A program made the translations under genes and the position numbers. Positions 27,494-36,817 of a stretch of 64,000 nt of DNA are shown here, piece after piece. Under the pieces are notes generated by a model. The model was not told where the DNA came from. It searched no databases and saw nothing but the letters and a program-made list of their open reading frames with translations. The DNA is from Bacteroidia bacterium (GTDB taxonomy: Bacteria > Bacteroidota > Bacteroidia > Flavobacteriales > Flavobacteriaceae). The stretch spans positions 124,001-188,000 of the forward strand of contig JAUIBW010000002.1 in assembly GCA_030427585.1 (NCBI GenBank). Reading direction: 5' to 3'. The stretch's first letter is position 1. Each line of letters starts with the position of its first letter.

Positions 27494-27525
27494 AAACACC
27501 CAAGTTACAACCAACTTGGGTGTTT
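27494..27525 (+). terminator. Rho-independent terminator after rteC
   Basis: A perfect 13-bp stem, AAACACCCAAGTT (27494-27506) and AACTTGGGTGTTT (27513-27525), with a 6-nt loop, followed by CTTTT. It lies 25 nt after the RteC stop. Confidence 0.85.
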
Positions 27526-27620
27526 CTTTTAATAATAAATCTTAAAGAATTTCATATAGCATTTTCAGTTTTCAATCTACCAAAATCGATTAAACAACGC
27601 TAATTATCAATATGTTAAAG

Positions 27621-27641
27621 TTGTACCCAACTTGGGTGCAA
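27621..27641 (+). promoter_or_regulatory. Near-palindrome related to the rteC terminator stem
   Basis: TTGTACCCA-ACT-TGGGTGCAA is an almost perfect palindrome (one mismatched pair). Its core ACCCAACTTGGGT echoes the arms of the terminator 110 bp upstream. It lies in the 345-nt gap before the Xis-like gene and may be a regulator site. Confidence 0.45.
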
Positions 27642-27753
27642 CTTGTGAATAAAACCCAATAAACCACTTCAAATTTGTAGAACGAAAGTCAAATCAAAGA
27701 TTCACGAACACTTTTCTATTAAAATATTAAAGTTCGTGAGCTAAATCAGGTCA

Positions 27754-27791
27754 GGAGCTATCAAATTAGTTGACAGCGAGGCGATAGCTCC
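27754..27791 (+). promoter_or_regulatory. Leader hairpin before the Xis-like gene
   Basis: GGAGCTATC (27754-27762) and GATAGCTCC (27783-27791) are perfect 9-bp inverted arms around a 20-nt loop, ending 22 nt before ATG 27814. It could form an RNA structure in the leader that regulates the xis/rep operon. Confidence 0.5.
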
Positions 27792-27813
27792 TTTCCATTA
27801 AAACCGTTCTATT

Positions 27814-28098
27814 ATGCCAACAGCTATTATTACAACAGACGATCTTCGGGAATTCAAAATGGAATTGCTCGATGACATCAAAAACCTTCTTGCCAAACAA
27901 GCTTCTGGAAACATCAAGAAATATCTTAAATCTTCGGAAGTAATGGATTTGCTTCAGGTAAGTCCAGGTACATTACAAAACCTCCGTATCAACGGAACAT
28001 TACCCTACACGAAAGTGGGTGGTATTATCTACTATGATGTAGCGGAAATTCAAAATGTAATGGATGCAAACCGTGTTCAGCACGGGTTAAATCTATAG
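27814..28098 (+). CDS. Excisionase-like helix-turn-helix protein
   Basis: A 94-residue DNA-binding protein of the MerR/excisionase (HTH_17) type. A helical N-terminus (DDLREFKMELLDDIKNLL) leads to the HTH with KYLKSSEVMDLLQVSPGTLQ, NLRINGTLPYTKVGG and IIYYDVAEI. Such genes stand at the head of replication/mobilization clusters in Bacteroidota elements. It is 3 nt from the next gene. It could be a recombination directionality factor or an operon regulator. Confidence 0.85.
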   Translation: MPTAIITTDDLREFKMELLDDIKNLLAKQASGNIKKYLKSSEVMDLLQVSPGTLQNLRINGTLPYTKVGGIIYYDVAEIQNVMDANRVQHGLNL

Positions 28099-28101
28099 TC
28101 T

Positions 28102-28821
28102 ATGAACTACATAAAGCTACTGAATGCGGCTTTTGAAAGGTTCTATTTTGACGACCGCCTAAATCCTACCCATATCAGCCTGTATATGGCTTTATTCCAA
28201 GAATGGAACAGCAGCCGTTTTGCCGATGAATTTTACGTGAACCGGCGTGACCTTATGCGTGTGGCTAAAATAGGCTCAAAATCTACCTACCACAGATGTG
28301 TGACCGAGTTGGATGCTTGGAGTTACCTCTCCTATTTTCCCTCCAATAATCCATACAAGGGTAGTAAAATCAAGATGGCCATTATTGGGATAAGTGATGA
28401 ACCGGTTACGGGACAGTACAATCCCATATTGGAACAACTTGCGGAACAGTACCATCCCATACGAGAACCAGTAGTGTACCAGCACCGTCCCATTAATGGA
28501 CAAGCATTGGTATCTACTATAAACAATACCAAACAGGTAAATAATAATAAACAGCCAAAGGGCTGGCAGGCTGTCATTGATTTTTTTAAAGAAAAAGGTT
28601 TTGCTGCTGATGAAGGAAAAAAATTCTATGAGCATTATGAAGCCAACGATTGGAAAACTAGTAACGGAAAAGCAATCCGTGATTGGCAGGCATTGGCCAT
28701 CAACTGGATGGATAGAACCGAGTCGTTTGAACAGGAAAACAAACCAGATAAAAAACAAGCAACCCAAATCAAGGACAACTTGCGAACCACTAAAAACAAG
28801 GATTATGGACAACCCCTCTAA
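28102..28821 (+). CDS. Replication-associated winged-helix protein
   Basis: A 239-residue protein. The N-terminal about 90 residues (FDDRLNPTHISLYMALFQEW, NRRDLMRVAKIGSKSTYHRC) look like a winged-helix DNA-binding domain found in element replication proteins. A Pro/Gln-rich middle follows, then a helical C-terminal part (WQAVIDFFKEKGFAADEGKK, NWMDRTESF) like a DnaD/primosome tail. The gene overlaps the ATPase gene by 17 nt. Together they probably form an element replication or helicase-loading pair. Confidence 0.65.
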   Translation: MNYIKLLNAAFERFYFDDRLNPTHISLYMALFQEWNSSRFADEFYVNRRDLMRVAKIGSKSTYHRCVTELDAWSYLSYFPSNNPYKGSKIKMAIIGISDEPVTGQYNPILEQLAEQYHPIREPVVYQHRPINGQALVSTINNTKQVNNNKQPKGWQAVIDFFKEKGFAADEGKKFYEHYEANDWKTSNGKAIRDWQALAINWMDRTESFEQENKPDKKQATQIKDNLRTTKNKDYGQPL

Positions 28822-29467
28822 AATAACCGAAGGTGGCGTGGAATATTCGCTTGGAAAGTTTGATGGTAAAAGCGTACTGTACGATTTTCCTAAAATCTTG
28901 ATTTACTTGAATGCCAAGGGCAAACTACTTTTCGGGGAGAAATTCAGGATTTATGATGAGGATAAGGATATTCTACTCAAGCTCTGTTCATATCTTATCA
29001 AGGACAAAGAAAATTGCAAGACCTATGGCATTGATATCGATAAAGGTATTCTGCTATCCGGTCCCGTAGGCTGTGGCAAGACCAGCTTGATGAAATTGTT
29101 ACGCCACATCGTTCCCTTGCAACGTCCATATGAGATGATCCCTTGCAGGAATGTCACTTTCAGCTTTAACCATCTTGGTTTTAAAACCATTGAAGAATAT
29201 GGAAACACCAAATTCTTTTGTTTTGATGATTTGGGCATTGAACCCCCTGGACGGTTTTATGGCAAGGATCTGAACGTAATGGGCGAAGTGCTATTATCCC
29301 GCTATGAACTTTACCAACAGACCAAACATAAAATTAAAACCCACGCCACCACTAACCTAAATGCTGAGGAATTGGAAGAACGCTACGGAAATCGGGTTCG
29401 TAGCCGAATGCGGGAATTATTTAATTTGGTTGCTTTTGACAAAAGGGCTGGGGATAAGAGGAAATAA
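28805..29467 (+). CDS. DnaC/IstB-like ATPase
   Basis: A 220-residue AAA+ ATPase. It has Walker A (SGPVGCGKTSLMKLL), Walker B (FFCFDDLGIE), sensor-type THATTNLNAEEL and an arginine-rich end RYGNRVRSRMRELFNLV. It resembles the DnaC/IstB helicase-loader family. The frame is open further upstream (from 28577), but those codons are an out-of-frame reading of the preceding gene; ATG 28805 is the real start. It likely loads a host helicase during element replication. Confidence 0.85.
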   Translation: MDNPSKITEGGVEYSLGKFDGKSVLYDFPKILIYLNAKGKLLFGEKFRIYDEDKDILLKLCSYLIKDKENCKTYGIDIDKGILLSGPVGCGKTSLMKLLRHIVPLQRPYEMIPCRNVTFSFNHLGFKTIEEYGNTKFFCFDDLGIEPPGRFYGKDLNVMGEVLLSRYELYQQTKHKIKTHATTNLNAEELEERYGNRVRSRMRELFNLVAFDKRAGDKRK

Positions 29468-29494
29468 TCAACCTTTGATGTTTATAAAATAAAT

Positions 29495-32400
29495 TCAACT
29501 TGTAATGACTCTTAACTCAATATTACTCTGCTTTTTAATATGATTGGCGGTTACACCCAATAAATTAAGTATATCATCAGTTATGGTCTCCCGTGATGCT
29601 CCAGGTTGAACGATACAAATTTTAAATTTAACCTCTTTAGTCATTTTTACTACACCTAAAAGGTTTTCTAAATCATCCATTGTTCCTTTTCTAAGTCTAG
29701 TCTGACTAATATTTCTTTTTCTCCATTCCCTTCTTATTAAATGATTCATAAATTCAGTCCCTTCTTTATATTTCCATATGAGTGATTTTTGGGCCTGACC
29801 ACAGACTTCATAGAAATTTTTGATTTGACTGGAAACTTTACCATCAATAGCATATTTTAGGTGATATAGTTCAATTTCTACAAATTCATCAGTATCCTTT
29901 ATAGCTATAATATCAGCTATTTCCCCACTATCGTCATCATTAAAAAGTACCTTATAGTCTTTAGTAAGCAAGTATTCAAAAAAATAATATTGAATGGAAG
30001 ATTTTCTTTTTTCTGTAAATCTTTCTGACTCCTGGCTTATGTCAACATTATTCCATTTAATTTGCTCAAGGCGTTCAACGGGGTAAAGCAAAATTTCTTC
30101 ATTGAACTTCACAAAATCATTTCCTTGAAGAAAAGAGCCATCCGCAAACCAAATCAATGGCGGGTTTTCATTAAAGAATTCAACCAAACTAATATTATTA
30201 GCTCCTTTAATTACATTTACAAAGTGATTTGTAGTTGCTTTTATTTGATAGTCATATCTAGTTTGCCCTCCTTCTCCAGTCTTGGTAAGCTCTAATATAA
30301 ATCCAGCCTTAAAATCATCGGTATCGAAAGTAAATTCTAGAGGACTATTTGTATCTGGGTCTTTAATATTTAGTTCTGAATTCGATAAATCGTAATCCTT
30401 TTCGTTGTATCTAAAAATGTAACTATCCTCCGTTTCTTTATATACAAGCGGGTTCCAATCGACAGTTAAAGGATATAAGTTGGGACGTTTGGATACTCTA
30501 GTTGGTTTAATCGCATTTTTAAGGAGGATTTTATTAGGGTCTATCCCTTTATTGGAAAGTTTACTTCCAATTGAATCACACCATTTAATAAACTCATTTA
30601 TAGTACCTCGCGAATACGACCATATCCTTCCCTTTCTGGAGCACCCTATCGAGGTTATATCACCCTCTTCAAAGCCAACACCAAACACATTATTATTTAT
30701 GCCAGATTTTTCTTCTGCTAAAGACAGAGCTTCTTGTACCCCTTTACCGTAATAAGATTGAAAAGTAATGTTTTTGCCTAATCCTTTTCTTAAACCTACA
30801 TTATAGAGTTTTACCCTATCGACATTGTAAAAAGATTTAAAAACATTTTCATCTTTTATTAGTGATGCTTCCTCTCCAAGTATAGCTTTTGCAAGTTCTT
30901 TAAACTCACTTCCTTTCTCAGAAGAATGAATAAAGAGCATATTATTTTTTTGCTCCCAATACACGATGAATATGTTCCAAACAATATCATATACATCCTT
31001 GAAATTCCCCCAATCAACCTTTTTCTTGTTACCTAAGAAAATGACTAGGGTCTGTTCAGAAGAGTTAATTGAATAATATTTATGGTCATAATTATCATAT
31101 CCCTTAATACCTTCCATAAATTTTTTAGGATGCCAAATTTGTGTTTTGTTCTCATATACCACTGCACTAAACGCTGGCCGAATTTCTTGAAATGGAATAT
31201 GGGACTCATCAATCCTATTAAAACCTGATAAAAAATCTTGAAGGTCTATTTGTTCCTGAGTGGCCTTCAAACTTAATGTTGGGAGAATTGTATTCCAATT
31301 AGATTGTTTTACATACAGTAAACCTATTTCATCATTAATGTTTGGTTGATGAAGATTGGCAACGAAACTAGCCTTCCCTAATTTAGCATCACGACTTGTT
31401 CTGGTAAAGCGACCAGCAAATTGTAGAGTTATGGGCAAACTTTTTCTGATATCGTGAAAGGCTGCAATTTTTAATTCGGGTAAGTCAAACCCTTCACCTA
31501 ACATATCAACACATACAATTATTTTATGTTTCTTTTGGGTAATGTTTGTTTTTACCTGCTTCTTGTTCTTTACATCTGAATGGATAAGAACCGGATTTAA
31601 ATCTTGATATTTCTTGTAGATTTCAAATACCTCTTCTGCTCTTGGATGATTCTCACATCTGGCCATCAATATATGGTCCCTATGATTAGAAATATCTTCT
31701 CTTAGTTTTTTTACAGCGGTCTCAGCAATTTTTATGTCCGCTAATTTTTTATCATATTCTCGAATTGGAATGAAATCAATCTCTTTAAAGTATCCTTGTT
31801 CTTGAGCCTCTTTAAGAGTAAAATTGTAAATAATTCTACCATCGAGCATTTTTCCATCATTTCTGTAAGGTGTAGCCGTAAATTGTATCACTTTACTTTT
31901 TTCGAATGATTTTATGAACTTATCCCAATTACCTGCTTTGGAATGATGTGCCTCATCTACAAAAAGATGTGAAGTAATATTGGAAATGGCCTCAATAATA
32001 CTTTCAGAGGAACTAGAAACAAGATTCATTGTAGAAATAACTACATTACATTCATTAAAAAAGTTAATTGCTTCATTTTCTGAACTAAATCCAGTGTTAA
32101 GGATTCCAATTATGGGGTTTTGAGCTTTCTCTCCTAAAATTGTTTCACCGTTTTCATCTCTAATTTTGAGCAAACCGAAGTCCAAAAATTTATTTGCCAA
32201 CTGCGTTCTTAGAGAATCCGACGGTACGGTAACTAGCAATTTATTGCAAGGATTTGCTGCTAAAAGTGATAGCATTGTTTCTGTCTTTCCTGTACCTGTC
32301 GGCAAGACCACAGTAGCAATTTCCTTAGCATTCGTTAAATGACCAAGTAATGTATGAATTGCACCAATTTGAGGGGTTCTTAACCCAAGCAGTCCCTCTG

Positions 32401-32749
32401 TATTATTTTCCTTTTTAAAACTGAACTCGCCTTTCCAAGTTTTGATTATGTCGTTAGGGTTATATATTCTATTCAATGGATGCTTTAACCAACGAATTAA
32501 TCTAAACCCCTTAGGCTTTAATTTTTCATAAAGTAAAACGAATTCAAATTCTTCAGGTAAGTCTTTTTTATCTTCGGTTGCATAGTATAGGTTGCCTATT
32601 TCGTCCTTGAATGTAAAGTAAGACTTTAGCTGTTTTGTGGGAATCACGTTAAGTTCTACATTCTCACAAATTAAATGCTTTATTACATTTTTTTTAGTCC
32701 TACTGCCTATCCTTTTATTGGTTATTAATTTTGGTAAAGTTATTTTCAT
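29495..32749 (-). CDS. SF2 helicase with C-terminal nuclease-like region (defence candidate)
   Basis: A 1084-residue protein. The N-terminal half is an SF2 helicase: Walker A LPTGTGKTETM (about 150-160), DEAH (265-268), FTATPYRND (290-298), and a C-terminal helicase lobe with VLIHSDVKNK, VDMLGEGFDLPELK and QFAGRFTRTSR. The C-terminal region has FEYLLTKDYKVLFNDDDSGE followed by IADIIAI and FVEIELYHLK, which looks like a PD-(D/E)XK-type nuclease core. It faces away from the transfer genes, has its own inverted repeat at the start and is cargo. The layout resembles restriction or anti-phage helicase-nucleases, but it is not HsdR. Confidence 0.75.
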   Translation of the reverse strand: MKITLPKLITNKRIGSRTKKNVIKHLICENVELNVIPTKQLKSYFTFKDEIGNLYYATEDKKDLPEEFEFVLLYEKLKPKGFRLIRWLKHPLNRIYNPNDIIKTWKGEFSFKKENNTEGLLGLRTPQIGAIHTLLGHLTNAKEIATVVLPTGTGKTETMLSLLAANPCNKLLVTVPSDSLRTQLANKFLDFGLLKIRDENGETILGEKAQNPIIGILNTGFSSENEAINFFNECNVVISTMNLVSSSSESIIEAISNITSHLFVDEAHHSKAGNWDKFIKSFEKSKVIQFTATPYRNDGKMLDGRIIYNFTLKEAQEQGYFKEIDFIPIREYDKKLADIKIAETAVKKLREDISNHRDHILMARCENHPRAEEVFEIYKKYQDLNPVLIHSDVKNKKQVKTNITQKKHKIIVCVDMLGEGFDLPELKIAAFHDIRKSLPITLQFAGRFTRTSRDAKLGKASFVANLHQPNINDEIGLLYVKQSNWNTILPTLSLKATQEQIDLQDFLSGFNRIDESHIPFQEIRPAFSAVVYENKTQIWHPKKFMEGIKGYDNYDHKYYSINSSEQTLVIFLGNKKKVDWGNFKDVYDIVWNIFIVYWEQKNNMLFIHSSEKGSEFKELAKAILGEEASLIKDENVFKSFYNVDRVKLYNVGLRKGLGKNITFQSYYGKGVQEALSLAEEKSGINNNVFGVGFEEGDITSIGCSRKGRIWSYSRGTINEFIKWCDSIGSKLSNKGIDPNKILLKNAIKPTRVSKRPNLYPLTVDWNPLVYKETEDSYIFRYNEKDYDLSNSELNIKDPDTNSPLEFTFDTDDFKAGFILELTKTGEGGQTRYDYQIKATTNHFVNVIKGANNISLVEFFNENPPLIWFADGSFLQGNDFVKFNEEILLYPVERLEQIKWNNVDISQESERFTEKRKSSIQYYFFEYLLTKDYKVLFNDDDSGEIADIIAIKDTDEFVEIELYHLKYAIDGKVSSQIKNFYEVCGQAQKSLIWKYKEGTEFMNHLIRREWRKRNISQTRLRKGTMDDLENLLGVVKMTKEVKFKICIVQPGASRETITDDILNLLGVTANHIKKQSNIELRVITS

Positions 32750-32755
32750 AAATTA

Positions 32756-32776
32756 TTGGTCTGTGCATCAGACCAA
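32756..32776 (-). promoter_or_regulatory. Inverted repeat at the start of the helicase gene
   Basis: TTGGTCTG (32756-32763) and CAGACCAA (32769-32776) are perfect 8-bp arms around TGCAT, 6 nt upstream of the helicase ATG (- strand). It is well placed for a repressor or for a translation-control hairpin. Confidence 0.55.
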
Positions 32777-32929
32777 TATAACAAAGTATTAACTTTAATA
32801 AGGAAATTATTTCAAAAAACTAAAGAGAATCAAACACTATCATTTTATCTTTTCCCTTTTAACGCAATAATGACATATACTATTTGTCTATATAGTGCTA
32901 AAATAATTACCTTTAAGCACTTTACCACC

Positions 32930-33589
32930 TCAATCCCCACCTCTTTCATAACTGTCCAAATTTTCAATTAAACTTTCCCAAAGTATTAGTGCCACAACCC
33001 TTATCGATTCAGGATTTAGAAAATAACCTCTTTCATCTTTGTTACTCAAAAACCCCAATTCCAAAAGTACCGAAGGAAGATAACCAACAGTTTCCCGCAA
33101 CACCTGAAAATCAGCAAACTTCACATCCCTACTATCAAACCCTAACTGTTTTTTAATTTGGTTCTGCAATTGAAAGGCAAACCAAACAGATTCCTTTGAA
33201 TTTTCAGATTCGTTCTTGCTTACATAAACCTCAATCCCTCTAGCTTTCGGATTATGAGAATGATTGCAGTGTAGGGAAATAAACAAATCAGCATTCAGAG
33301 ACTTCGCCAGCTTCCTTCTATCCGATAATGAAATAAGTGTATCGTTGTACCTGGTCAAGTAAATATCCAATGGTGCTTCCGACTCTTCGTTAAGACTTAC
33401 TATTTCCTTTGCTATCTTCAAAACAATATCCTTTTCCTGAATGCCATTTATTCCGATGGCACCGGAATCTTTTCCGCCGTGTCCAACATCAATTACGATT
33501 CGTTTTTGAGCGTCAATTTCTTGCCCAAAAATGATGCACATTTTCAAGAGCAAAATCACAAAACTGACGTTTTTGAGCAGATTTTTCAT
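32930..33589 (-). CDS. N-acetylmuramoyl-L-alanine amidase
   Basis: A 219-residue amidase_3-type enzyme. A signal peptide (MKNLLKNVSFVILLLKMCII) precedes the zinc-binding residues: His in VIDVGHGGKDSGA, Glu in GIQEKDIVLK, His in ISLHCNHS, and the catalytic Glu in VLLELGFLSNKDE. It cleaves the amide bond between N-acetylmuramic acid and the stem peptide in the periplasm. Conjugative elements often carry such enzymes to open the cell wall for the transfer channel. An ATG 24 nt upstream would spoil the signal peptide, so 33589 is used. Confidence 0.88.
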   Translation of the reverse strand: MKNLLKNVSFVILLLKMCIIFGQEIDAQKRIVIDVGHGGKDSGAIGINGIQEKDIVLKIAKEIVSLNEESEAPLDIYLTRYNDTLISLSDRRKLAKSLNADLFISLHCNHSHNPKARGIEVYVSKNESENSKESVWFAFQLQNQIKKQLGFDSRDVKFADFQVLRETVGYLPSVLLELGFLSNKDERGYFLNPESIRVVALILWESLIENLDSYERGGD

Positions 33590-33778
33590 TTTCAATATTC
33601 GGGTTATCAACAACCTACCTTCAAAATTCCATAGAATTTGACATCAAATAACAGCAACGGGATTCAAACAAAATCAAATAATATTTTATTCACAATTATC
33701 TGATTGTCAATTATTTATAAGCAAATATATGTAAATTTTCAATAACGAAAACGAATCAAAATTTTAAACTTTTCCGTT

Positions 33779-34066
33779 ATGAAAAAATCAATCTATTTAG
33801 CCACTTTTCTTTTACTGGTTTCATCTTCGCTATTTGCTCAAATCGGGGGAATCGAAGATTCCGTTAACGATGTTTCCGATACCATAAGAACCATTTTCCC
33901 TATTATTCTCGGTGTCATTTTCCTCATCGGCTTCCTCTTTAATGCTGGACATTTCTTTGGGGAAAATGCTGACCTAAAAAAAGGGATTACCCGTGTTCTG
34001 GTCTTTGTTCTAATTGCGGGTGCAGTAGTTGGAATTTTCACTTACCTAATCTCAATCGTAGTCTAA
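33779..34066 (+). CDS. VirB2/TrbC-like pilin candidate of the transfer system
   Basis: A 95-residue protein: a signal-peptide-like N-terminus (YLATFLLLVSSSLFAQ) and two membrane helices (about 35-55 and 68-93) separated by a polar loop (FGENADLKKGITR). Size and topology fit VirB2/TrbC-type pilins. It is the first gene of the + strand transfer operon and is followed by VirB3-, VirB4-like genes in the usual order. Assignment is from topology and context. Confidence 0.7.
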   Translation: MKKSIYLATFLLLVSSSLFAQIGGIEDSVNDVSDTIRTIFPIILGVIFLIGFLFNAGHFFGENADLKKGITRVLVFVLIAGAVVGIFTYLISIVV

Positions 34067-34097
34067 TCCACTAAGTGAGATTTAATTATCTAACTGT

Positions 34098-34376
34098 ATG
34101 AAGAAATTCGAAGTCTATAAAAACATCAGGAAACAGGCGGTCATTTTTGGGCTGCCCATTTCCCTATTTGCTGTGATGATGATTAGCATCGTGGCATCGC
34201 TATTGGTCATCATCTTCTCTTTCAGCTTTATGATGATTATAGGCATACTGGTATTCAACTCTATTCTATATATCGCCTTGGCACGAATAACCAACACCCC
34301 GCAACTTTTTCAGATTTCAAAAGTCTTCCCAGAAATTATTAGTAACAAAAGAAATTCAGGCTTTGAGTATGAATAA
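34098..34376 (+). CDS. VirB3-like transfer protein
   Basis: A 92-residue inner-membrane protein. A basic N-terminus (MKKFEVYKNIRKQAVIFGLP) precedes one long hydrophobic region (about 20-62) containing two helices. The short cytoplasmic tail (QISKVFPEIISNKRN) resembles VirB3-like DUF4133 proteins. The stop codon overlaps the start of the VirB4-like gene, consistent with VirB3-VirB4 partnership. Confidence 0.75.
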   Translation: MKKFEVYKNIRKQAVIFGLPISLFAVMMISIVASLLVIIFSFSFMMIIGILVFNSILYIALARITNTPQLFQISKVFPEIISNKRNSGFEYE

Positions 34377-36771
34377 GATTAACCTATCAGCATATCAACC
34401 CATTGCGGATATTCAGGACAATATCATTTTTGCCAATAATGGCAATGTGGTCGTGTGCTACAAAGGCGATTTACCAGAAATCTATTCCTTATCGGAAAAG
34501 GACTTTGAAGATATGCACGGGGCGTGGTTTCAGTCATTGAAATCCTTACCCGTGGGTACCGTGGTCCATAAACAGGATATCTACTTAAAGAAATCCTATT
34601 CGGCCGAACAACTTCAGAATAAAACTTTTTTAGAGAAAGCGACCCACAAGCATTTTAAAGGACGTGAACATATGGAACACACCTGTTACCTGTTCTTCAT
34701 ATTGACCAAAAACAAAGCGCTTAACAATCCAAAATATGTCAACCCGTTCCGAAAGATTTCAAAAGGTATCGTTCAGGAAATGGATGACAACATAAAAACG
34801 TTCATCGCTTCGGTCAGTGATTCGGTTTCCTTCATCAATAACAGTCGTAAAGTTAAACTGACACCACTGAACCCAGAAATAATAAAGAGCATCAGTGATT
34901 CTTATTTCAATGGCTTTAACGAAGGTCTTGATACCGATATACTGCTTGAAAAGAAAAACGTCACTATTGGCGAAAATTATTTTGATGCCCTGGCCATCAA
35001 TAGCGAACTGTGCTTTGGCGAAAGTGTACAGAGTAGCAAGACCAATGAGAAATTCACGTCAGACGATTTTGTGTTTCATCAAGGGTTTATTGATGGTCTA
35101 GGGCTTACGCTAAACAAGAACCACATTGTCAACCAGATTTTGTATTTGGATGACAAACAGAAATGGCGCAAGCTGCTGGACAAGAAAATCGAGGAACTGA
35201 ACAAGAGTTCCAATTTTGGTTCGCAGAACAAAGTAGTGCTCGGAAAAATCCAGCATATTCTTGACCAGATCAATGCAGATGACAACGCCCGTATCATTCG
35301 TGGTCATCTAAATATTGTCTATTGGTCAAAGGAAGCCAAAGAGCTGGATAAAATTACGGCAAAGATAAAGACTGAATTCAAGGAACTGGATATTATACCA
35401 TATTATCCAAGAGGGGAAGAGCGAAAGAATTATATACTGAATAGCTACTGCTGTTTTTCTTCCAATTTCTCGAACAACGATTTATACGTTACCGATTTAA
35501 AACACGCTCTTTGTCTATTCATTAACAACACCAATTACAAATCGGATGCTACAGGTATCATCTTTAATGACCGGGAACATAACATTCCAGTTTTAAAGGA
35601 TGTTTGGGATGAGCGCAAGAAACGCATCAAAGCCAGAAACTTTGCCATTTTTGCACCCACGGGTGAGGGAAAATCCTTTTTGGCCAATAATATTCTGCGT
35701 CAATATTTTGAAAGTGGTGTCCGTCTGGTCATCATCGATTTGGGCGGCTCGTACACCAAATTTGCCAAACTCTATCCTGAACAATATACCGTGCTGCGTT
35801 ACGAGAGCGGAAAGAACTTGGGCATCAATCCTTTTTACATCAGCCATGTAAATGACTTGGCACCGGAACGTCTTGAGGATTTATCTGTATTCCTATTTGA
35901 ATTGTTCGCTTCCGATTTGAAAGTAACCAAGGCGCAATCAGTTTCCGTCAAAAAGATACTTCGCCATTATTACGACAGCACACCAGAAAATCACTCTTTG
36001 GATGGCTTTTACAGTTTTATAGAAAGGAATCAAGAAAACATTCTTGACAATCTCAAAATCCATCCCGACTACTTCAATGTTACGAGCTTCTTGCACGTAA
36101 TGTCTGAATATGTCGGTGATGGTCTATATAGCTTTCTATTTGAGGTCAGTAAAGACCAGACCTATAAAATCGAGGACAAGAGATTGATTGTTTTTGAATT
36201 GGATGAAGTCAAGGACAATAAGGAAATCCTGTCCGTAATGTTGAAGCTTATCAAGTCGGCCATCCAAAGAACCATTTGGAAGAACCGTGCAGAAAAAGGG
36301 ATTATTCTATTCGATGAGTTCGCCAAGCAGTTGAAGTTTGACAATGTACTCGAAAGTGTGGAATTCTACTACCAGGCCATACGTAAACAAAATGGGGCAA
36401 TTGGCATAATCCTGCAATCCATCAATCAACTGCCGAACAATTCAACATCCGCAAGCATTCTGGAAAACACACAGGTCATTTATAGCCTGAACAATGAAAA
36501 GGGATATGCCGAACTGGTCAAACGCCTCAACCTATCCAATCACGACCTGAACCAATTGAAATCCATCAAGAACAACCTTACCGGGCCACGGAAGTACTCC
36601 GAAATGTTCATCAAAATAGGAAAGGAAAGCAACATTTTCCGGCTTGAGGTTCCCAAAGAAGTGTATGCGGCTTATCTGACCGACGGACAGGAAAACGAGG
36701 CCATAATGGCCATTTATGAAAAGACCCAGGATATGCAGAAAGCCATCATTGAATTCACATCTAAAACATAA
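34369..36771 (+). CDS. traG: VirB4/TraG-type conjugation ATPase
   Basis: An 800-residue ATPase of the Bacteroides TraG/VirB4 family, which powers the transfer channel. Walker A (FAPTGEGKSFLANNIL) lies at about residue 428; Walker B is KGIILFDEFAKQ. Further family motifs are VIIDLGGSYTKF and GIILQSINQLP. ATG 34369 overlaps the VirB3 stop by 8 nt; an in-frame TTG 6 nt upstream is less likely. The gene is intact, unlike the coupling protein elsewhere in the element. Confidence 0.9.
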   Translation: MNKINLSAYQPIADIQDNIIFANNGNVVVCYKGDLPEIYSLSEKDFEDMHGAWFQSLKSLPVGTVVHKQDIYLKKSYSAEQLQNKTFLEKATHKHFKGREHMEHTCYLFFILTKNKALNNPKYVNPFRKISKGIVQEMDDNIKTFIASVSDSVSFINNSRKVKLTPLNPEIIKSISDSYFNGFNEGLDTDILLEKKNVTIGENYFDALAINSELCFGESVQSSKTNEKFTSDDFVFHQGFIDGLGLTLNKNHIVNQILYLDDKQKWRKLLDKKIEELNKSSNFGSQNKVVLGKIQHILDQINADDNARIIRGHLNIVYWSKEAKELDKITAKIKTEFKELDIIPYYPRGEERKNYILNSYCCFSSNFSNNDLYVTDLKHALCLFINNTNYKSDATGIIFNDREHNIPVLKDVWDERKKRIKARNFAIFAPTGEGKSFLANNILRQYFESGVRLVIIDLGGSYTKFAKLYPEQYTVLRYESGKNLGINPFYISHVNDLAPERLEDLSVFLFELFASDLKVTKAQSVSVKKILRHYYDSTPENHSLDGFYSFIERNQENILDNLKIHPDYFNVTSFLHVMSEYVGDGLYSFLFEVSKDQTYKIEDKRLIVFELDEVKDNKEILSVMLKLIKSAIQRTIWKNRAEKGIILFDEFAKQLKFDNVLESVEFYYQAIRKQNGAIGIILQSINQLPNNSTSASILENTQVIYSLNNEKGYAELVKRLNLSNHDLNQLKSIKNNLTGPRKYSEMFIKIGKESNIFRLEVPKEVYAAYLTDGQENEAIMAIYEKTQDMQKAIIEFTSKT

Positions 36772-36817
36772 TAGTATGAAACCGAAGGTTCACGAATACC
36801 AAAACAACTATTTAGCA

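Noticed and set aside
28577..28804. N-terminal extension of the DnaC-like ATPase
   Set aside because: It is an out-of-frame reading of the preceding replication gene.
29495..32749. Missing HsdR of the type I operon
   Set aside because: Domain order (helicase first, nuclease-like region last), distance and opposite orientation do not fit HsdR.
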